A DNA stretch of 64,000 nucleotides from Sarcodiotheca gaudichaudii (GCA_032355985.1 JAUKVZ010000001.1:310001-374000), one strand, 5' to 3'; counted from the first letter of the stretch, positions 52,085 through 61,330 are shown. Numbers and translations: made by a program. Notes: generated by a model not told the origin, from the sequence alone.

Positions 52085-54148
52085 ATGGCGACCAGCACGC
52101 GAGGTTTCATTCAGGATCTGGAGCAGGCGGGAGAGTTGGTCCGCGTGCGTTCGCGCGTCTCTCCCGTGCTGGAGATCGCGGAGATCGCCGATCGGGAGAG
52201 CAAGTCGGCGGCGCCTTCGCCTGGGAGCGCATCTTCTCGCCGGAATGATCCGAGCGGTTCGAGCCGGGGCGGACGGGCGCTGCTTTTCGAGAACGTCGAA
52301 GGTTCGAACATTCCTGTCCTGATCAATGCCCTCGGCAGCTACCGACGTCTGGAGATGGCGCTTGGCTGTCCAACAAGTGGCGACAAGGATGGATTCGAGG
52401 CCATTGCGGCGCGCATCGCTGAACTGACGAAGCCCGAGCCGCCGCGGAGCATCGGTGAAGCGATCGCGTTCCTTCGCAGGATGGCGCCGCTCGCTCGCAT
52501 CGGACCGAAGCGCGTCAATCGCGGGGCATGTCAGGAGATTGTGCGCGAAGGCGATGATGTCGATCTGACGAGGCTGCCGTTCTTGAAGTGCTGGCCGCTC
52601 GATGGCGACCTTGCGTCGGTCGGATATCCGGCGGATGTCAATGCCAACGTGCAAGGCGCGGATCTGACTGGCGACGAAGACTGGCGCGGCCGCTATATCA
52701 CTTTCGCCTCGATCCACACGATTCATGCTGATGATGCGGGGGTCGCAAAGCCGGCATCGCACAACATGGGCATGTATCGCGTGCAACTCGTCGGCCGTCG
52801 CACACTTGCGATGCACTGGCACATGCATCATGACGGCGCCCGGCATTGGCGTTCATGGAAGGCCAGGGGCGAGCGCATGCCGATCGCAATCGCGTTCGGT
52901 GGTGAGAGTGTGTTGCCCTTTGCGACGATTGCGCCGCTGCCGCCGGGAATCAGCGAGTTGCTCTTCGCCGGCTTTCTCCATGGCCGCGGCATTCCGATGT
53001 GTCCCTGCAGGACGGTTCCGCTGCGCGTGCCGGCGAACGCCGAGATCGTGATCGAAGGTTGGGTTGATCCGCGCGCGGGCGGTCCGGGATTTGATCCGCG
53101 AGAGCCCGGCGCTGAGCTGGGTGAAGGATCGTTCTTTGAAGGGCCGTTCGGCGATCACACGGGCTTCTATTCGCTGCCGGATCGCTACCCGCTTGTGGAA
53201 GTGACGGCGATCACGACGCGGCAGGATCCGGTCTTTCCTGCGACGATCGTCGGATTGCCCCCGCAGGAAGATTACTACCTGGGCAAGGCGACCGAGCGCA
53301 TCTTCCTGCCGCTGCTCAAGACGATCGTGCCGGAGATTCTCGACTACGACCTGCCGACGTTCGGCGCGTTTCACAACTGCGCGGTGATTCAGGTGCGCAA
53401 GGAGTATCCACTTCAGGCGCGCCGGATGATGCACGCCGTGTGGGGCGCGGGGCAGATGTCGTGGACGAAGATTGTGATTGTCGTGGATGAAGATGTGGAT
53501 GTGCACGATCAGCGGGCGGTGTTCGAAGCGATCGCACACAACTGCGACCTGCGGCGAGATCTGGAAGTGACACGCGGCCCGCTGGACATCCTCGATCACG
53601 CTGCGCCCTATCTCGGCGCAGGATCGAAGATGGGCATTGATGCGACGCGCAAACTGGCGGACGAGAGCGCCGGGGCTTTCAAGGTCAAACCCGGCGCGGC
53701 GACACATGGCGACGTCGGCGATTCGGAAAAGTTGGTCACGGCGCTGCGCACGATTGAAGGCGCGACATCCGTCGCGTGTCCCGCGGGCGCCGGAGGAGCG
53801 TGTGTATTCGTCAGCGCAGAGCCGGAGGCTGATTCGCGAGGTCTTCTTGAGCGCTGCATGCAAGCAGTGGGGGCGTCGGGCGCCGGCCGGGTTCGTCTGA
53901 TTGTGCTGGTCGGGGCTGATGTCGATCCGAACGATGCCGACGCCGCGCTGTTCCACTTGTGCGCGAATATGGATCCCGGCCGGGACTTGCTGAGGATGGA
54001 CGAATGGCCCTTCGTCGGTGTGGATGCAACCCCCAAGAAGCCCGGCGAGATCGACGGCTGGCCCGTCCGGGACTGGCCGCCTGTCATCAAAATGGATGAT
54101 GAAACGAAGTCGCTCGTGGATCGGCGCTGGTCTGAATACGGGCTGTAG
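52085..54148 (+). CDS. UbiD-family prenylated-FMN decarboxylase
   Basis: The 687-residue protein matches UbiD-type decarboxylases, which use prenylated FMN. Conserved stretches include Gly-Met-Tyr-Arg-Val-Gln (about 222-227), Gly-Pro-Phe-Gly-Asp-His-Thr-Gly (about 353-360), and Gly-Ser-Lys-Met-Gly-Ile-Asp-Ala-Thr-Arg-Lys near 516. It is longer than E. coli UbiD because of a low-complexity insertion near residues 40-60 and an extra domain of about 170 residues at the C terminus. The substrate could be a menaquinone or ubiquinone precursor or another aromatic acid. No UbiX is adjacent; the flavoprotein at 56176 is CoaC-like rather than UbiX-like. The ATG at 52085 is chosen at the beginning of conservation. 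Confidence 0.88.
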   Translation: MATSTRGFIQDLEQAGELVRVRSRVSPVLEIAEIADRESKSAAPSPGSASSRRNDPSGSSRGGRALLFENVEGSNIPVLINALGSYRRLEMALGCPTSGDKDGFEAIAARIAELTKPEPPRSIGEAIAFLRRMAPLARIGPKRVNRGACQEIVREGDDVDLTRLPFLKCWPLDGDLASVGYPADVNANVQGADLTGDEDWRGRYITFASIHTIHADDAGVAKPASHNMGMYRVQLVGRRTLAMHWHMHHDGARHWRSWKARGERMPIAIAFGGESVLPFATIAPLPPGISELLFAGFLHGRGIPMCPCRTVPLRVPANAEIVIEGWVDPRAGGPGFDPREPGAELGEGSFFEGPFGDHTGFYSLPDRYPLVEVTAITTRQDPVFPATIVGLPPQEDYYLGKATERIFLPLLKTIVPEILDYDLPTFGAFHNCAVIQVRKEYPLQARRMMHAVWGAGQMSWTKIVIVVDEDVDVHDQRAVFEAIAHNCDLRRDLEVTRGPLDILDHAAPYLGAGSKMGIDATRKLADESAGAFKVKPGAATHGDVGDSEKLVTALRTIEGATSVACPAGAGGACVFVSAEPEADSRGLLERCMQAVGASGAGRVRLIVLVGADVDPNDADAALFHLCANMDPGRDLLRMDEWPFVGVDATPKKPGEIDGWPVRDWPPVIKMDDETKSLVDRRWSEYGL

Positions 54149-54163
54149 AAGCGGGGCCCAATG

Positions 54164-54195
54164 AAAAACGGCGCCTCTCAGTTTGAGAGGCGCCG
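54164..54195 (-). terminator. Terminator of the tRNA-Ser gene
   Basis: A perfect 12-bp stem (54169-54180 with 54184-54195) with a three-base loop is followed, on the minus strand, by five T (plus-strand A5 at 54164-54168). It lies eight bases after the 3' end of tRNA-Ser. It also faces the end of the UbiD gene and could act on both strands, though only the minus side has the T-run. Confidence 0.9.
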
Positions 54196-54202
54196 CTGAA
54201 AG

Positions 54203-54292
54203 CGGAGCGGGCGGGATTCGAACCCGCGGTACAGGTAATACCCGTACGACGGTTTAGCAAACCGTTCCCTTCAGCCACTCGGGCACCGCTCC
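54203..54292 (-). tRNA. tRNA-Ser (anticodon GCT)
   Basis: A complete class II tRNA is visible on the minus strand. The acceptor stem is GGAGCGG/CCGCTCC, and the anticodon stem ACGGT/ACCGT encloses TTGCTAA with anticodon GCT. A long variable arm built around TACGGGTA/TACCTGTA follows, then the T-arm GCGGG-TTCGAAT-CCCGC and discriminator G. The CCA end is not encoded. It reads AGC and AGU serine codons. Confidence 0.97.
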
Positions 54293-54402
54293 GGCTGAGA
54301 TTTATTGTCCATGCGGTCCGAAGAGGGGTCAACCTCGGCGGGCGTCGGCGGAGTGTAGCTGTCTTCGGGCTGAATGTCGGCGGGCCTGCGGCATGCGCAT
54401 GC

Positions 54403-54437
54403 AAAAACCGGATGACGGATCGCGTCCGTCAACCGGT
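54403..54437 (-). terminator. Terminator candidate downstream of the 94-residue coiled-coil gene
   Basis: On the minus strand, a 13-pair hairpin with one A-A mismatch (arms 54407-54419 and 54425-54437, loop of five) is followed by a run of T (plus-strand A at 54403-54407). It lies 140 bases beyond the coiled-coil stop at 54577. Next to it a perfect palindrome GCATGCGCATGC spans 54391-54402. Confidence 0.7.
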
Positions 54438-54576
54438 TCTGGCGTTGCCGCGGGGCGTTCTTCACTGTCTCGTGTGCGAGAGGCAGTGCGTGATCAACGA
54501 TCGAAACCGATGCAGGTTGATCCTGGCGCGTCGCCGCTCCCTGTGCTCGGCGGGACGCTTGCCGCTGTCTTGACGA

Positions 54577-54861
54577 TCAGTCGGCGCCCTCATGCGGATC
54601 GGATTCGCCCTGAGCTCGAATCATCTTGCGCAGGTACTTGTTCTCCCTGCGCGTGGCTTCGAGATCGAAGACGAGGTATTTCACACTGAGTCGGAGGTAG
54701 TCAAGCGATTCCTGAAGCTTGGCGACGCTCTCCTTCATGCGTTCGTGACGTTCACGCGTTTCGACGGCCAGCGTGCGGACGCGCTCTCGCTCGTCCGGGG
54801 GAAGCTGCTCGATCTGCTTCATCAGTTCGCCAAGCCGGTCCTGAAAATCCTGTTCTTTCAC
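54577..54861 (-). CDS. Small coiled-coil protein
   Basis: This 94-residue protein is nearly all charged helix. The heptad-like pattern Leu-x-x-Leu-x-x-Gln-Ile, Glu-Arg-Glu-Arg-Val, then Tyr-Leu-Arg-Leu-Ser-Val-Lys-Tyr-Leu-Val-Phe-Asp-Leu-Glu-Ala-Thr-Arg-Arg-Glu-Asn is well formed. The start is a GTG at 54861 with GAGAGG upstream; an open extension to 55017 has non-helical, Arg/Ala-rich content and no ribosome site. No named family is recognised. A regulatory or structural role is possible but not shown. Confidence 0.7.
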   Translation of the reverse strand: MKEQDFQDRLGELMKQIEQLPPDERERVRTLAVETRERHERMKESVAKLQESLDYLRLSVKYLVFDLEATRRENKYLRKMIRAQGESDPHEGAD

Positions 54862-55105
54862 AATTCGCCTCTCTATCCCTGTGGCTGCTCTTGGATTGTT
54901 CGCCGCACACACGCGACGGAAAAACATGTACAACCACGCTGCCAGAGGCCGAGCGGCGGTTCGCGGATTCAGCCAAAAAAGCCTCGATGTCCAATAAACA
55001 CCGACGCCAGTGCGCATGCGCCGCGATTTGACGTGTCCGGACGGAATGAGACAACGCCCACGCAGGCGCGCCGGCGATTCGCCCTGTGACGGATGTTGAT
55101 TCAGA

Positions 55106-55687
55106 TCAACGCGTGTCGATGATCCGACGCAACGCCATCACCCCATCCGGCGGCGCCGAGGCCGCCAGTCGCGACACCTTCGAGCCGTCCTCACGCATGA
55201 GCTTGCGGGTGAGTTCAGCGAGGCGACGATCCAGATTCCGGCGGAATCGCTGGAAGCCCGCTTCCAGGTCGTGTCGCGTGAACACGCTCAGCGGATCGCC
55301 GAGCCTGGTCTGGGTCGACGCCCAGTCGAGCAGGGAGGCGCCCTCGTCCGTAAATCGATAGAGATCGAGCGCGGCCGCGAGCTGCTGCTCGAGCGACGCA
55401 AAAGGATCGATCACGCCGTCCGGGAGCTCTTCGAGCATGCCGGCGACCTCGGAGGGATCCGGCGGCTCGCCCGGCGGCGCTGCTGTCGCGATCTGGCTGC
55501 CGGAGGCCGTCAGGGAGACATGCTGGGTTGTCAGCGTCTTGAGGCCCGCGCGTTCGAATCGAATGCCGAGGCGCTGATGCTCCCTGCCGCCCTGGATCAG
55601 CGCCTGGGCGGACTCGACGACACCTTCGCCCCACTCGGGGCGTCCGGGATGGCGGACTCGATCGCCGGTCTCGAAACGGATGGTCAT
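55106..55687 (-). CDS. DUF3553-type protein
   Basis: The 193-residue protein begins with a short beta-barrel-like domain with the pattern Gly-Asp-x-Val-Arg-His-Pro-x-x-Pro-Glu-Trp-Gly-x-Gly-Val-Val, which is the DUF3553 pattern and recalls UvrD/CarD-type nucleic-acid-linked Tudor-like folds. The rest is helical and uncharacterised. The ATG at 55687 is chosen because the frame upstream to 55873 has no family signal. It is divergent from rpoZ with 184 bases between starts. Confidence 0.75.
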   Translation of the reverse strand: MTIRFETGDRVRHPGRPEWGEGVVESAQALIQGGREHQRLGIRFERAGLKTLTTQHVSLTASGSQIATAAPPGEPPDPSEVAGMLEELPDGVIDPFASLEQQLAAALDLYRFTDEGASLLDWASTQTRLGDPLSVFTRHDLEAGFQRFRRNLDRRLAELTRKLMREDGSKVSRLAASAPPDGVMALRRIIDTR

Positions 55688-55871
55688 CGTGCGGTCGATC
55701 CCCGGAAGGGCGCTCTGGGCGGGTGCTCTTGATACAGAGGCGTCTGACGTGCATACTATCCGATTCCACTCAGATCGCGGTTTGGAGTATGGAGAGCGGG
55801 TATGGCTTCGCAAATGGTGCGTCGCCAGCGGCCCGTGTGCGCCTGACGCGATCCCCGGAGGCCACGAGCGC

Positions 55872-56099
55872 ATGATCGAAGCATTGAAGAGCGAGGAGAT
55901 TGTTCAGAAGGCCGGCGGGCGTTTTCGTCTGTGCGCGCTGATTCAACGTCGCCTCGTGGAGCTCATGGAAGGCGCCCGTCCGCTGATCGAGCGCGACGGC
56001 CGCAGTGATCTGGAACTGGTGATCGAAGAGATCGCTCAGGAGAAGATCACACTCACCGAAGAAGGTGAAGAGATCGAGCATGTCGGCGAGGAAGTCTGA
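55872..56099 (+). CDS. rpoZ: RNA polymerase omega subunit
   Basis: The 75-residue protein matches omega, which helps fold the beta-prime subunit. It shows the pattern Ala-Gly-Gly-Arg-Phe-Arg-Leu-Cys-Ala-Leu-Ile-Gln-Arg-Arg (about 13-26) and an acidic C terminus (Glu-Glu-Gly-Glu-Glu-Ile-Glu). A GGAGG lies upstream of the ATG at 55872. It precedes the CoaC-like gene by 76 bases; rpoZ next to coaBC is a common arrangement. Confidence 0.88.
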   Translation: MIEALKSEEIVQKAGGRFRLCALIQRRLVELMEGARPLIERDGRSDLELVIEEIAQEKITLTEEGEEIEHVGEEV

Positions 56100-56175
56100 C
56101 CGATTGTTCTGACATCGCATCCACTGGAATCGCAAAGGCCCGTGTTCGCATGCGTGCGACAATGGAGCCAACGGC

Positions 56176-56769
56176 ATGACGATCGCGCAAGAACAAGTTG
56201 ACGGCGCTCGAATCGTCGTCGGCGTCACCGGCGGGATCGCAGCGTACAAGACAGCCTGGCTCGTCAGCCGCCTCGCGCAGCATGGCGCCGAGGTGAGTGT
56301 GCTTATGACGGACGCCGCGGTGCGATTCGTGCAGCCACTGACATTTCAGGCGCTTTCGGGCCGCCCCGTCTACACATCGCAGTGGGAGCATGTGGAGTCG
56401 CAGGATCCGCAGCACATCTCACTGGCGCGTGATGCTGATCTGGCGATGGTCGCGCCGTGCACGATGGACTGCATGTCCAAGCTTGCCACAGGGCGCACGG
56501 ATGATGTCGTCTGCCTCGTGCTGAGCGCCATTGATCGAACCCGCACACCGGTGCTGCTCGCTCCTTCAATGAACGCGGTGATGTGGAGCCAGCCGGCGAC
56601 GCAGCGCAACGTGGCGACACTTCAAGAGGATGGCTTCACGCTGATTGGCCCGGGCGACGGCTGGCAGGCTTGCCGGGAAGTCGGCAGCGGGCGGATGACG
56701 GAGCCGGAGGACCTCTACAACGAGATCTGCGGCGCGCTCGCGGGCGCCGCCGCCAGGACGAGCAAATGA
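56176..56769 (+). CDS. CoaC-like flavoprotein (phosphopantothenoylcysteine decarboxylase domain)
   Basis: The 197-residue protein matches the CoaC half of bacterial CoaBC. It has Gly-Val-Thr-Gly-Gly-Ile-Ala-Ala-Tyr-Lys at 19-28 and the catalytic His region (His-Ile-Ser-Leu-Ala-Arg near 84-89). The substrate clamp Pro-Ser-Met-Asn-x-x-Met-Trp lies near 130-137, and the reducing Cys is in Ala-Cys-Arg-Glu-Val-Gly. The synthetase half, CoaB, is missing from this chain and does not follow. It is cotranscribed with rpoZ, and its stop overlaps the next ATG by four bases. Confidence 0.88.
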   Translation: MTIAQEQVDGARIVVGVTGGIAAYKTAWLVSRLAQHGAEVSVLMTDAAVRFVQPLTFQALSGRPVYTSQWEHVESQDPQHISLARDADLAMVAPCTMDCMSKLATGRTDDVVCLVLSAIDRTRTPVLLAPSMNAVMWSQPATQRNVATLQEDGFTLIGPGDGWQACREVGSGRMTEPEDLYNEICGALAGAAARTSK

Positions 56770-57995
56770 ATGAGCCGATTGATCAGTCCCGCCGCCCCGT
56801 GACACTGCGCGAGTTGTCTGCGGGCTTGATCTGGCCGCTGCTGTTTCGTTCGACGAAGCTTGCGATGCAGCCTTCGCGACTCGGCCTGGCGTTCATGATG
56901 GTCGCGCTGATGATGGCGACGGGCGCCCTGTTTGATCTGGCGACGCGATCATCGCCACCTCCAGATGGAGCGCCCACCGGCGAGGCTGCGCTTGTGGATG
57001 CGGCGCCGGGTGTCTTCAGTGAGCTGGTTCTGGGCGCGACATCGCATGTCAATGAGTTGTCCTCCGCCATCATCCGGCTGGATCGAACGGAGTTCATCGT
57101 CGCGTGTCGCCACGTGGTCGGATCACTTTCACCGGCGCACTGGGCGGATCAATGGTTGTCGGCGCCGCTGCTCATCGTGGTGCTGCTTTCCATTCTGGCG
57201 ATCGGCGGCGGCGGGATCTGCCGCATGGCCGCGGTTGATGTCGCGGGTGATCGATTGATGACGGCGCCTGAGGCGCTGGGATTCTGCCTGCCTCGGGCGC
57301 GTCATTTTGCGTTGGCGGTGCTCGCGCCGCTTATCGCCATCGGCCTCGCGTTTGCGGCGCTGAGCATCGGCGGCTGGGCGTTCTTTTCGCTTTCGTGGAT
57401 CAGTCCTGTCGGCGGCGCCGCGTATGGCCTGATGCTGCTCGGCGGGTTGATCTCGACGCTGCTCGTGGCCGGGTATTTCTTCGGCTTCCCGCTGCTCACG
57501 CCGGCGATTGCCATTGAATCAACGGACTGGCTGGATGCGGTTCAACGCACCTATGCATACGTGCTCGGACGGCCCGGGCGCATCGCCGCGTATATGGCGA
57601 TCGCCGGTGTCTTTGGATTGATCAGCTTCGCCGTGATTGCGTGGATCATGTCGACCTCGCTGAACCTGACGGCGTCCCTGACGGCGTTCGATCATCGGAT
57701 CGGGACGGAAGGCGCTGATGTCGCGTATCGCACATTCCATCTGGCGCAGGATCACATTGTCGAGACGGATGGCGAAGGCGATGGCGCCGCGGCTTTGTTG
57801 ATCGGTGTGTGGCAGCGTCTTGCGGTGTGGCTCGTGGGCGCATTTGCGCTGAGCTACTTCTTCTGCGCAAGCACGGTTGTGTACCTGCTCGCTCGCCGTG
57901 TCAATGATCTGCAGGACATCCATGAGATCTGGATGCCGGGCATGATTCCGTCGACGATGTCGCCTGAGGCGCCGACCTCAACGAACAGCGACTGA
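56766..57995 (+). CDS. Six-helix membrane protein, unknown role
   Basis: The 409-residue protein has about six transmembrane helices, with a soluble loop of roughly 60 residues between the first and second. I do not recognise a family by name; the long helices near residues 185-310 and Gly-rich turns recall bacterial membrane proteins with permease-like folds, but no transport motif is present. The ATG at 56766 overlaps the CoaC-like stop, so it is probably translated after it. Its end overlaps mfd by 18 bases tail to tail. Confidence 0.75.
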   Translation: MNEPIDQSRRPVTLRELSAGLIWPLLFRSTKLAMQPSRLGLAFMMVALMMATGALFDLATRSSPPPDGAPTGEAALVDAAPGVFSELVLGATSHVNELSSAIIRLDRTEFIVACRHVVGSLSPAHWADQWLSAPLLIVVLLSILAIGGGGICRMAAVDVAGDRLMTAPEALGFCLPRARHFALAVLAPLIAIGLAFAALSIGGWAFFSLSWISPVGGAAYGLMLLGGLISTLLVAGYFFGFPLLTPAIAIESTDWLDAVQRTYAYVLGRPGRIAAYMAIAGVFGLISFAVIAWIMSTSLNLTASLTAFDHRIGTEGADVAYRTFHLAQDHIVETDGEGDGAAALLIGVWQRLAVWLVGAFALSYFFCASTVVYLLARRVNDLQDIHEIWMPGMIPSTMSPEAPTSTNSD

Positions 57996-60900
57996 TTGCT
58001 GCGACTTTGTGACGTCGCCGGTCACGCGGCGTCGCAGTAATGGCAGCAGCGTCTCCGCTTCAAGAAAAGCCGTCGGAGGACGGAAGAAGACTTCGAAGGG
58101 CGCGCCTTGCGATCGAGGCTTGAGCGTGCGCACGCTTCCCTGCACGCCTTCGAACGCCTGCTCGATCGGCGCGGGATCGGCCGTCAGGAAGATGATGTCC
58201 TGCTCATGTCTGGACACGCTGGCAGCGCCGAGGGATGCGGCGCCGACGCGGATCCGCGCAAGCTCCAGCAGGCGCTCCGCTTTGGATGGCGGGGCGCCGT
58301 ACGCATCGGACAGATCCTTCTCGATGCGGTCGACCTCCTCAATCGCCACGGCGGCGCTGATGCGGCGGTACGCCTCCATCCGGCGCTGATCGGATGGGAT
58401 GTACGTCTTGGGCAACACGCCCGTGACGCCCAGTTCGACCTTCGTTTCGACCTTGGGACGGGCGCCGCCGGACTTGAGATTGTCGACGGCGTCTTCAAGC
58501 AGGCGGCAGTACATCTCGTATCCGACGGTGGCGATGTGGCCGGACTGCTCAGGGCCGAGGAGGTTGCCGGCGCCACGGATCTCGAGATCGCGCATGGCGA
58601 TTTTGAATCCGGCGCCAAGCATGCTGAACTCCTCGATGGCGGCGAGGCGTCGCTTGGCGCGCGGCGTGACCGTGCGCGTCAGCGGCGTCAGCATGTAGCA
58701 ATACGCACGATTCTTGTGCCGACCGACTCGACCGCGCAACTGATGGAGCTCCGCCAGCCCGAAGCGATCGGCGTCATTGATGAGCATGGTGTTGGCCGTG
58801 GGGATATCGATGCCGGACTCGATGATCGTTGTGCAGACGAGAATGTCCGCCTGGCGGCGCATGAACTTGAGCATGACGCTTTCGAGCTCGCGAGCCGGCA
58901 TCTGGCCATGCCCGATGAGGATGCGCGCATCCGGCGCGAGTTTCTGGACGTCGTCGGCGACCGTCCTAATGTTGTGCACGCGATTGTGCAGGAAGAAGAC
59001 CTGGCCGTCGCGATTGAGTTCGCGCGCGATCGCCTGTTGAATGCGCCGCTCGTTGTAGGGGGTGACCTCGGTGACGATTGATCGTCGATCGAGCGGCGCT
59101 GTCGAGAGCGAGCTGATATCCCGAAGGCCAAGCAGCGACATGTGCAGCGTGCGCGGGATGGGCGTCGCTGAGAGTGTGAGCACCTCGGCGCTCATGCGAA
59201 GCGAGAGGAGGCGCTGCTTGTGTTCGACGCCGAAGCGCTGCTCTTCATCAACGATGACGAGTCCGAGATCGGAGAACGTCACATCCTCTGAAAAGAGCCG
59301 ATGTGTGCCGATGATGATGTCGATCCGGCCTCGGGCGAGATCCTTAAGGATCTGCTTCTGCTCCTTGCCGGTCTTGAATCGTGAAAGCGAAGCGATCTTG
59401 AAGGGGTAATCCGCAAAGCGATCGCGGAAGGTCATCTCATGCTGCTCGGCGAGCACGGTCGTGGGCACACAGATCGCCACCTGCCTGCCGAACTCCGCCG
59501 CTTTGAACGCGGCGCGGATGGCGAGCTCCGTCTTTCCGTAGCCGACATCGCCGCAGACGAGTCGATCCATCGGTTGACCGGCGCGCATGTCCCGCTTGAT
59601 CTCTCCCATTGCGGCAAGCTGATCCGGAGTCTCGTCATACGGGAACTCCGCTTCGAACTGTCGCTGCCAGACGGTGTCATCCGGAAAGCTGATGCCGGGA
59701 AGATGCTCGCGCGCCGCCTGCACACGCAGCAGTTCTGCGGCAAGATCGCGCACCGCCTCGCGCACTTTCTCCTTCTGCTTTGACCATTTAGCGCCGCCGA
59801 TTGTCGAGAGCGTCGGTCGGGCGCCGGCGCTGCCGACGTACTTCTGCACGCGATCGATCTGATTCGCGGGCACGTGCATCTTTGCCCGGCCTGCGAACTC
59901 GAGCGTCAGGTACTCCTGCGATTCGGCGCCGTCGCCCTTGCGCATCATCTTCAGGCCGACAAATCGAGCGACGCCGTGGTCGGCATGGACGACGTAGTCA
60001 TCCGGCTGGATCTCAAGGAACGTGTCCATCGCGCGGCCGGCGCGAAGGCGTCTGGCGCGGCGCCGAACCTGGTAGCGATGCAGCAGCTCGTGATAAGGAA
60101 TGACGAGCAGTGGGCGATCTTCCGCCTGATCCAGCGTGAAGCCGCGATGGACGTATACAGCTTCGCTTGCGATCGATGCGCCAGGCGCATGCTCTTGAAG
60201 GAGATCTCGGAATCGCGTCTGCTCGGCTTCGTTCTGACAGCACACGATGATGTCGTGCGTCTGGTGCAGTTCGCTCAGTTGTGCGGCGGCTTCGGCGACG
60301 TTGTCGGCAAGATCGGGCAGCTGGCTTGCGGGAAGCGTCAGGATCTTTTCGCACAGTGCGGACTTCGGCGAAAAGTGGTTCACCTCAATCACACCCGTGG
60401 CGTGCTCTTCAATCGATTTGAGTACGGCCGGTGGGCCGACGACACCCTGCTCGGCGACGACGCGCTCGTAGTAGCCGCGGCCCTGCTCGGCGATCTCGAT
60501 CGTCTCCTGCAGCACGCCGATCCATCCCTGAGGAAGGACATCCATGAGTGTGGCGCTTGCGCCTGCGGATGCGACACTCGCTGCATCGGCGCCGATGACT
60601 TCGAATGACTTCAGCCGTTTGCCCGAGCCCATCGACTCGAGATCGATCTCCGCCATCGATTCGAGTTCGTCGCCGAAGAAATCGAGTCGAACAGGAGAGG
60701 CGTCCTCGGATTCGGATGAGGCCCCGGCGGGGAAGATGTCGATGATGCCGCCGCGCACGGCGAAGTCGCCCGGTTCTTCGACGTTGTCGAGTCGTTGATA
60801 TCCGGCGTCATCCAGCCATCGCACGATTTCCTGCGGGCCTCGTTCGTCACCGATCTCAAGCGTGAGCGCAAGTCGCTGCGCCACATCGGTTGACGGAATG

Positions 60901-61295
60901 CGCTGCATGAGCGCATGGATGGGCGCGACGATGATCTCGCCGGGATTGAGTTCGCCGCGCTCGATTCGCTGGAGCAGGCGCAGTCGCTCCGCGAAGAGAT
61001 CCAGGCTGGCCTGCGATTCGCCGGGAAGTGATTCCAGAGCGCAGAATCGCGAAGCCGCGGCGCCGTGGGCGCTGAGTTCGTCAACGATCTCGTCCGCTTC
61101 ATCCACATGCGCGACGACGAGCAGTGTCAACGCCTGCGCATGATGGGCGATCGCTTCGGTGAGAAATGACGTTGAAGAGCCTTGAACGCCGTCAATGCCG
61201 ACGCGGCGGCGATGTTGCGCATGGTCGGCGGCTTCACGAGCGCAGGAAAGCGCTCTGAATGCGTCGAGAACGGGATGTATTCGATCCGTGCGCAT
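57978..61295 (-). CDS. mfd: Transcription-repair coupling factor
   Basis: The 1105-residue Mfd removes stalled RNA polymerase and recruits the UvrABC system. It has the UvrB-homology N-terminal region, the polymerase-interacting domain with Tyr-Val-Val-His-x-Asp-His-Gly-Val (about 435-443), a translocase with Gly-Asp-Val-Gly-Tyr-Gly-Lys-Thr-Glu, Asp-Glu-Glu-Gln-Arg-Phe-Gly, and the TRCF C-terminal domain. All parts are present and the length is normal. The start is the ATG at 61295, nine bases from a strong hairpin at 61304-61330. It follows comEA on the same strand. Confidence 0.96.
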   Translation of the reverse strand: MRTDRIHPVLDAFRALSCAREAADHAQHRRRVGIDGVQGSSTSFLTEAIAHHAQALTLLVVAHVDEADEIVDELSAHGAAASRFCALESLPGESQASLDLFAERLRLLQRIERGELNPGEIIVAPIHALMQRIPSTDVAQRLALTLEIGDERGPQEIVRWLDDAGYQRLDNVEEPGDFAVRGGIIDIFPAGASSESEDASPVRLDFFGDELESMAEIDLESMGSGKRLKSFEVIGADAASVASAGASATLMDVLPQGWIGVLQETIEIAEQGRGYYERVVAEQGVVGPPAVLKSIEEHATGVIEVNHFSPKSALCEKILTLPASQLPDLADNVAEAAAQLSELHQTHDIIVCCQNEAEQTRFRDLLQEHAPGASIASEAVYVHRGFTLDQAEDRPLLVIPYHELLHRYQVRRRARRLRAGRAMDTFLEIQPDDYVVHADHGVARFVGLKMMRKGDGAESQEYLTLEFAGRAKMHVPANQIDRVQKYVGSAGARPTLSTIGGAKWSKQKEKVREAVRDLAAELLRVQAAREHLPGISFPDDTVWQRQFEAEFPYDETPDQLAAMGEIKRDMRAGQPMDRLVCGDVGYGKTELAIRAAFKAAEFGRQVAICVPTTVLAEQHEMTFRDRFADYPFKIASLSRFKTGKEQKQILKDLARGRIDIIIGTHRLFSEDVTFSDLGLVIVDEEQRFGVEHKQRLLSLRMSAEVLTLSATPIPRTLHMSLLGLRDISSLSTAPLDRRSIVTEVTPYNERRIQQAIARELNRDGQVFFLHNRVHNIRTVADDVQKLAPDARILIGHGQMPARELESVMLKFMRRQADILVCTTIIESGIDIPTANTMLINDADRFGLAELHQLRGRVGRHKNRAYCYMLTPLTRTVTPRAKRRLAAIEEFSMLGAGFKIAMRDLEIRGAGNLLGPEQSGHIATVGYEMYCRLLEDAVDNLKSGGARPKVETKVELGVTGVLPKTYIPSDQRRMEAYRRISAAVAIEEVDRIEKDLSDAYGAPPSKAERLLELARIRVGAASLGAASVSRHEQDIIFLTADPAPIEQAFEGVQGSVRTLKPRSQGAPFEVFFRPPTAFLEAETLLPLLRRRVTGDVTKSQQSVAVR

Positions 61296-61303
61296 GCGCG
61301 TGC

Positions 61304-61330
61304 AGGCCCGGGTCCATCAGGACCGGGCCT
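61304..61330. terminator. Hairpin between comEA and mfd, possible terminator or attenuator
   Basis: AGGCCCGGGTCC (61304-61315) and GGACCGGGCCT (61320-61330) pair with one bulged base over a four-base loop. The T-run (61330-61333) follows only on the plus strand. For the minus-strand genes it lies nine bases upstream of the mfd ATG, where it could mask the start or mark the end of the comEA message. No ribosome site for mfd is obvious. Confidence 0.5.
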
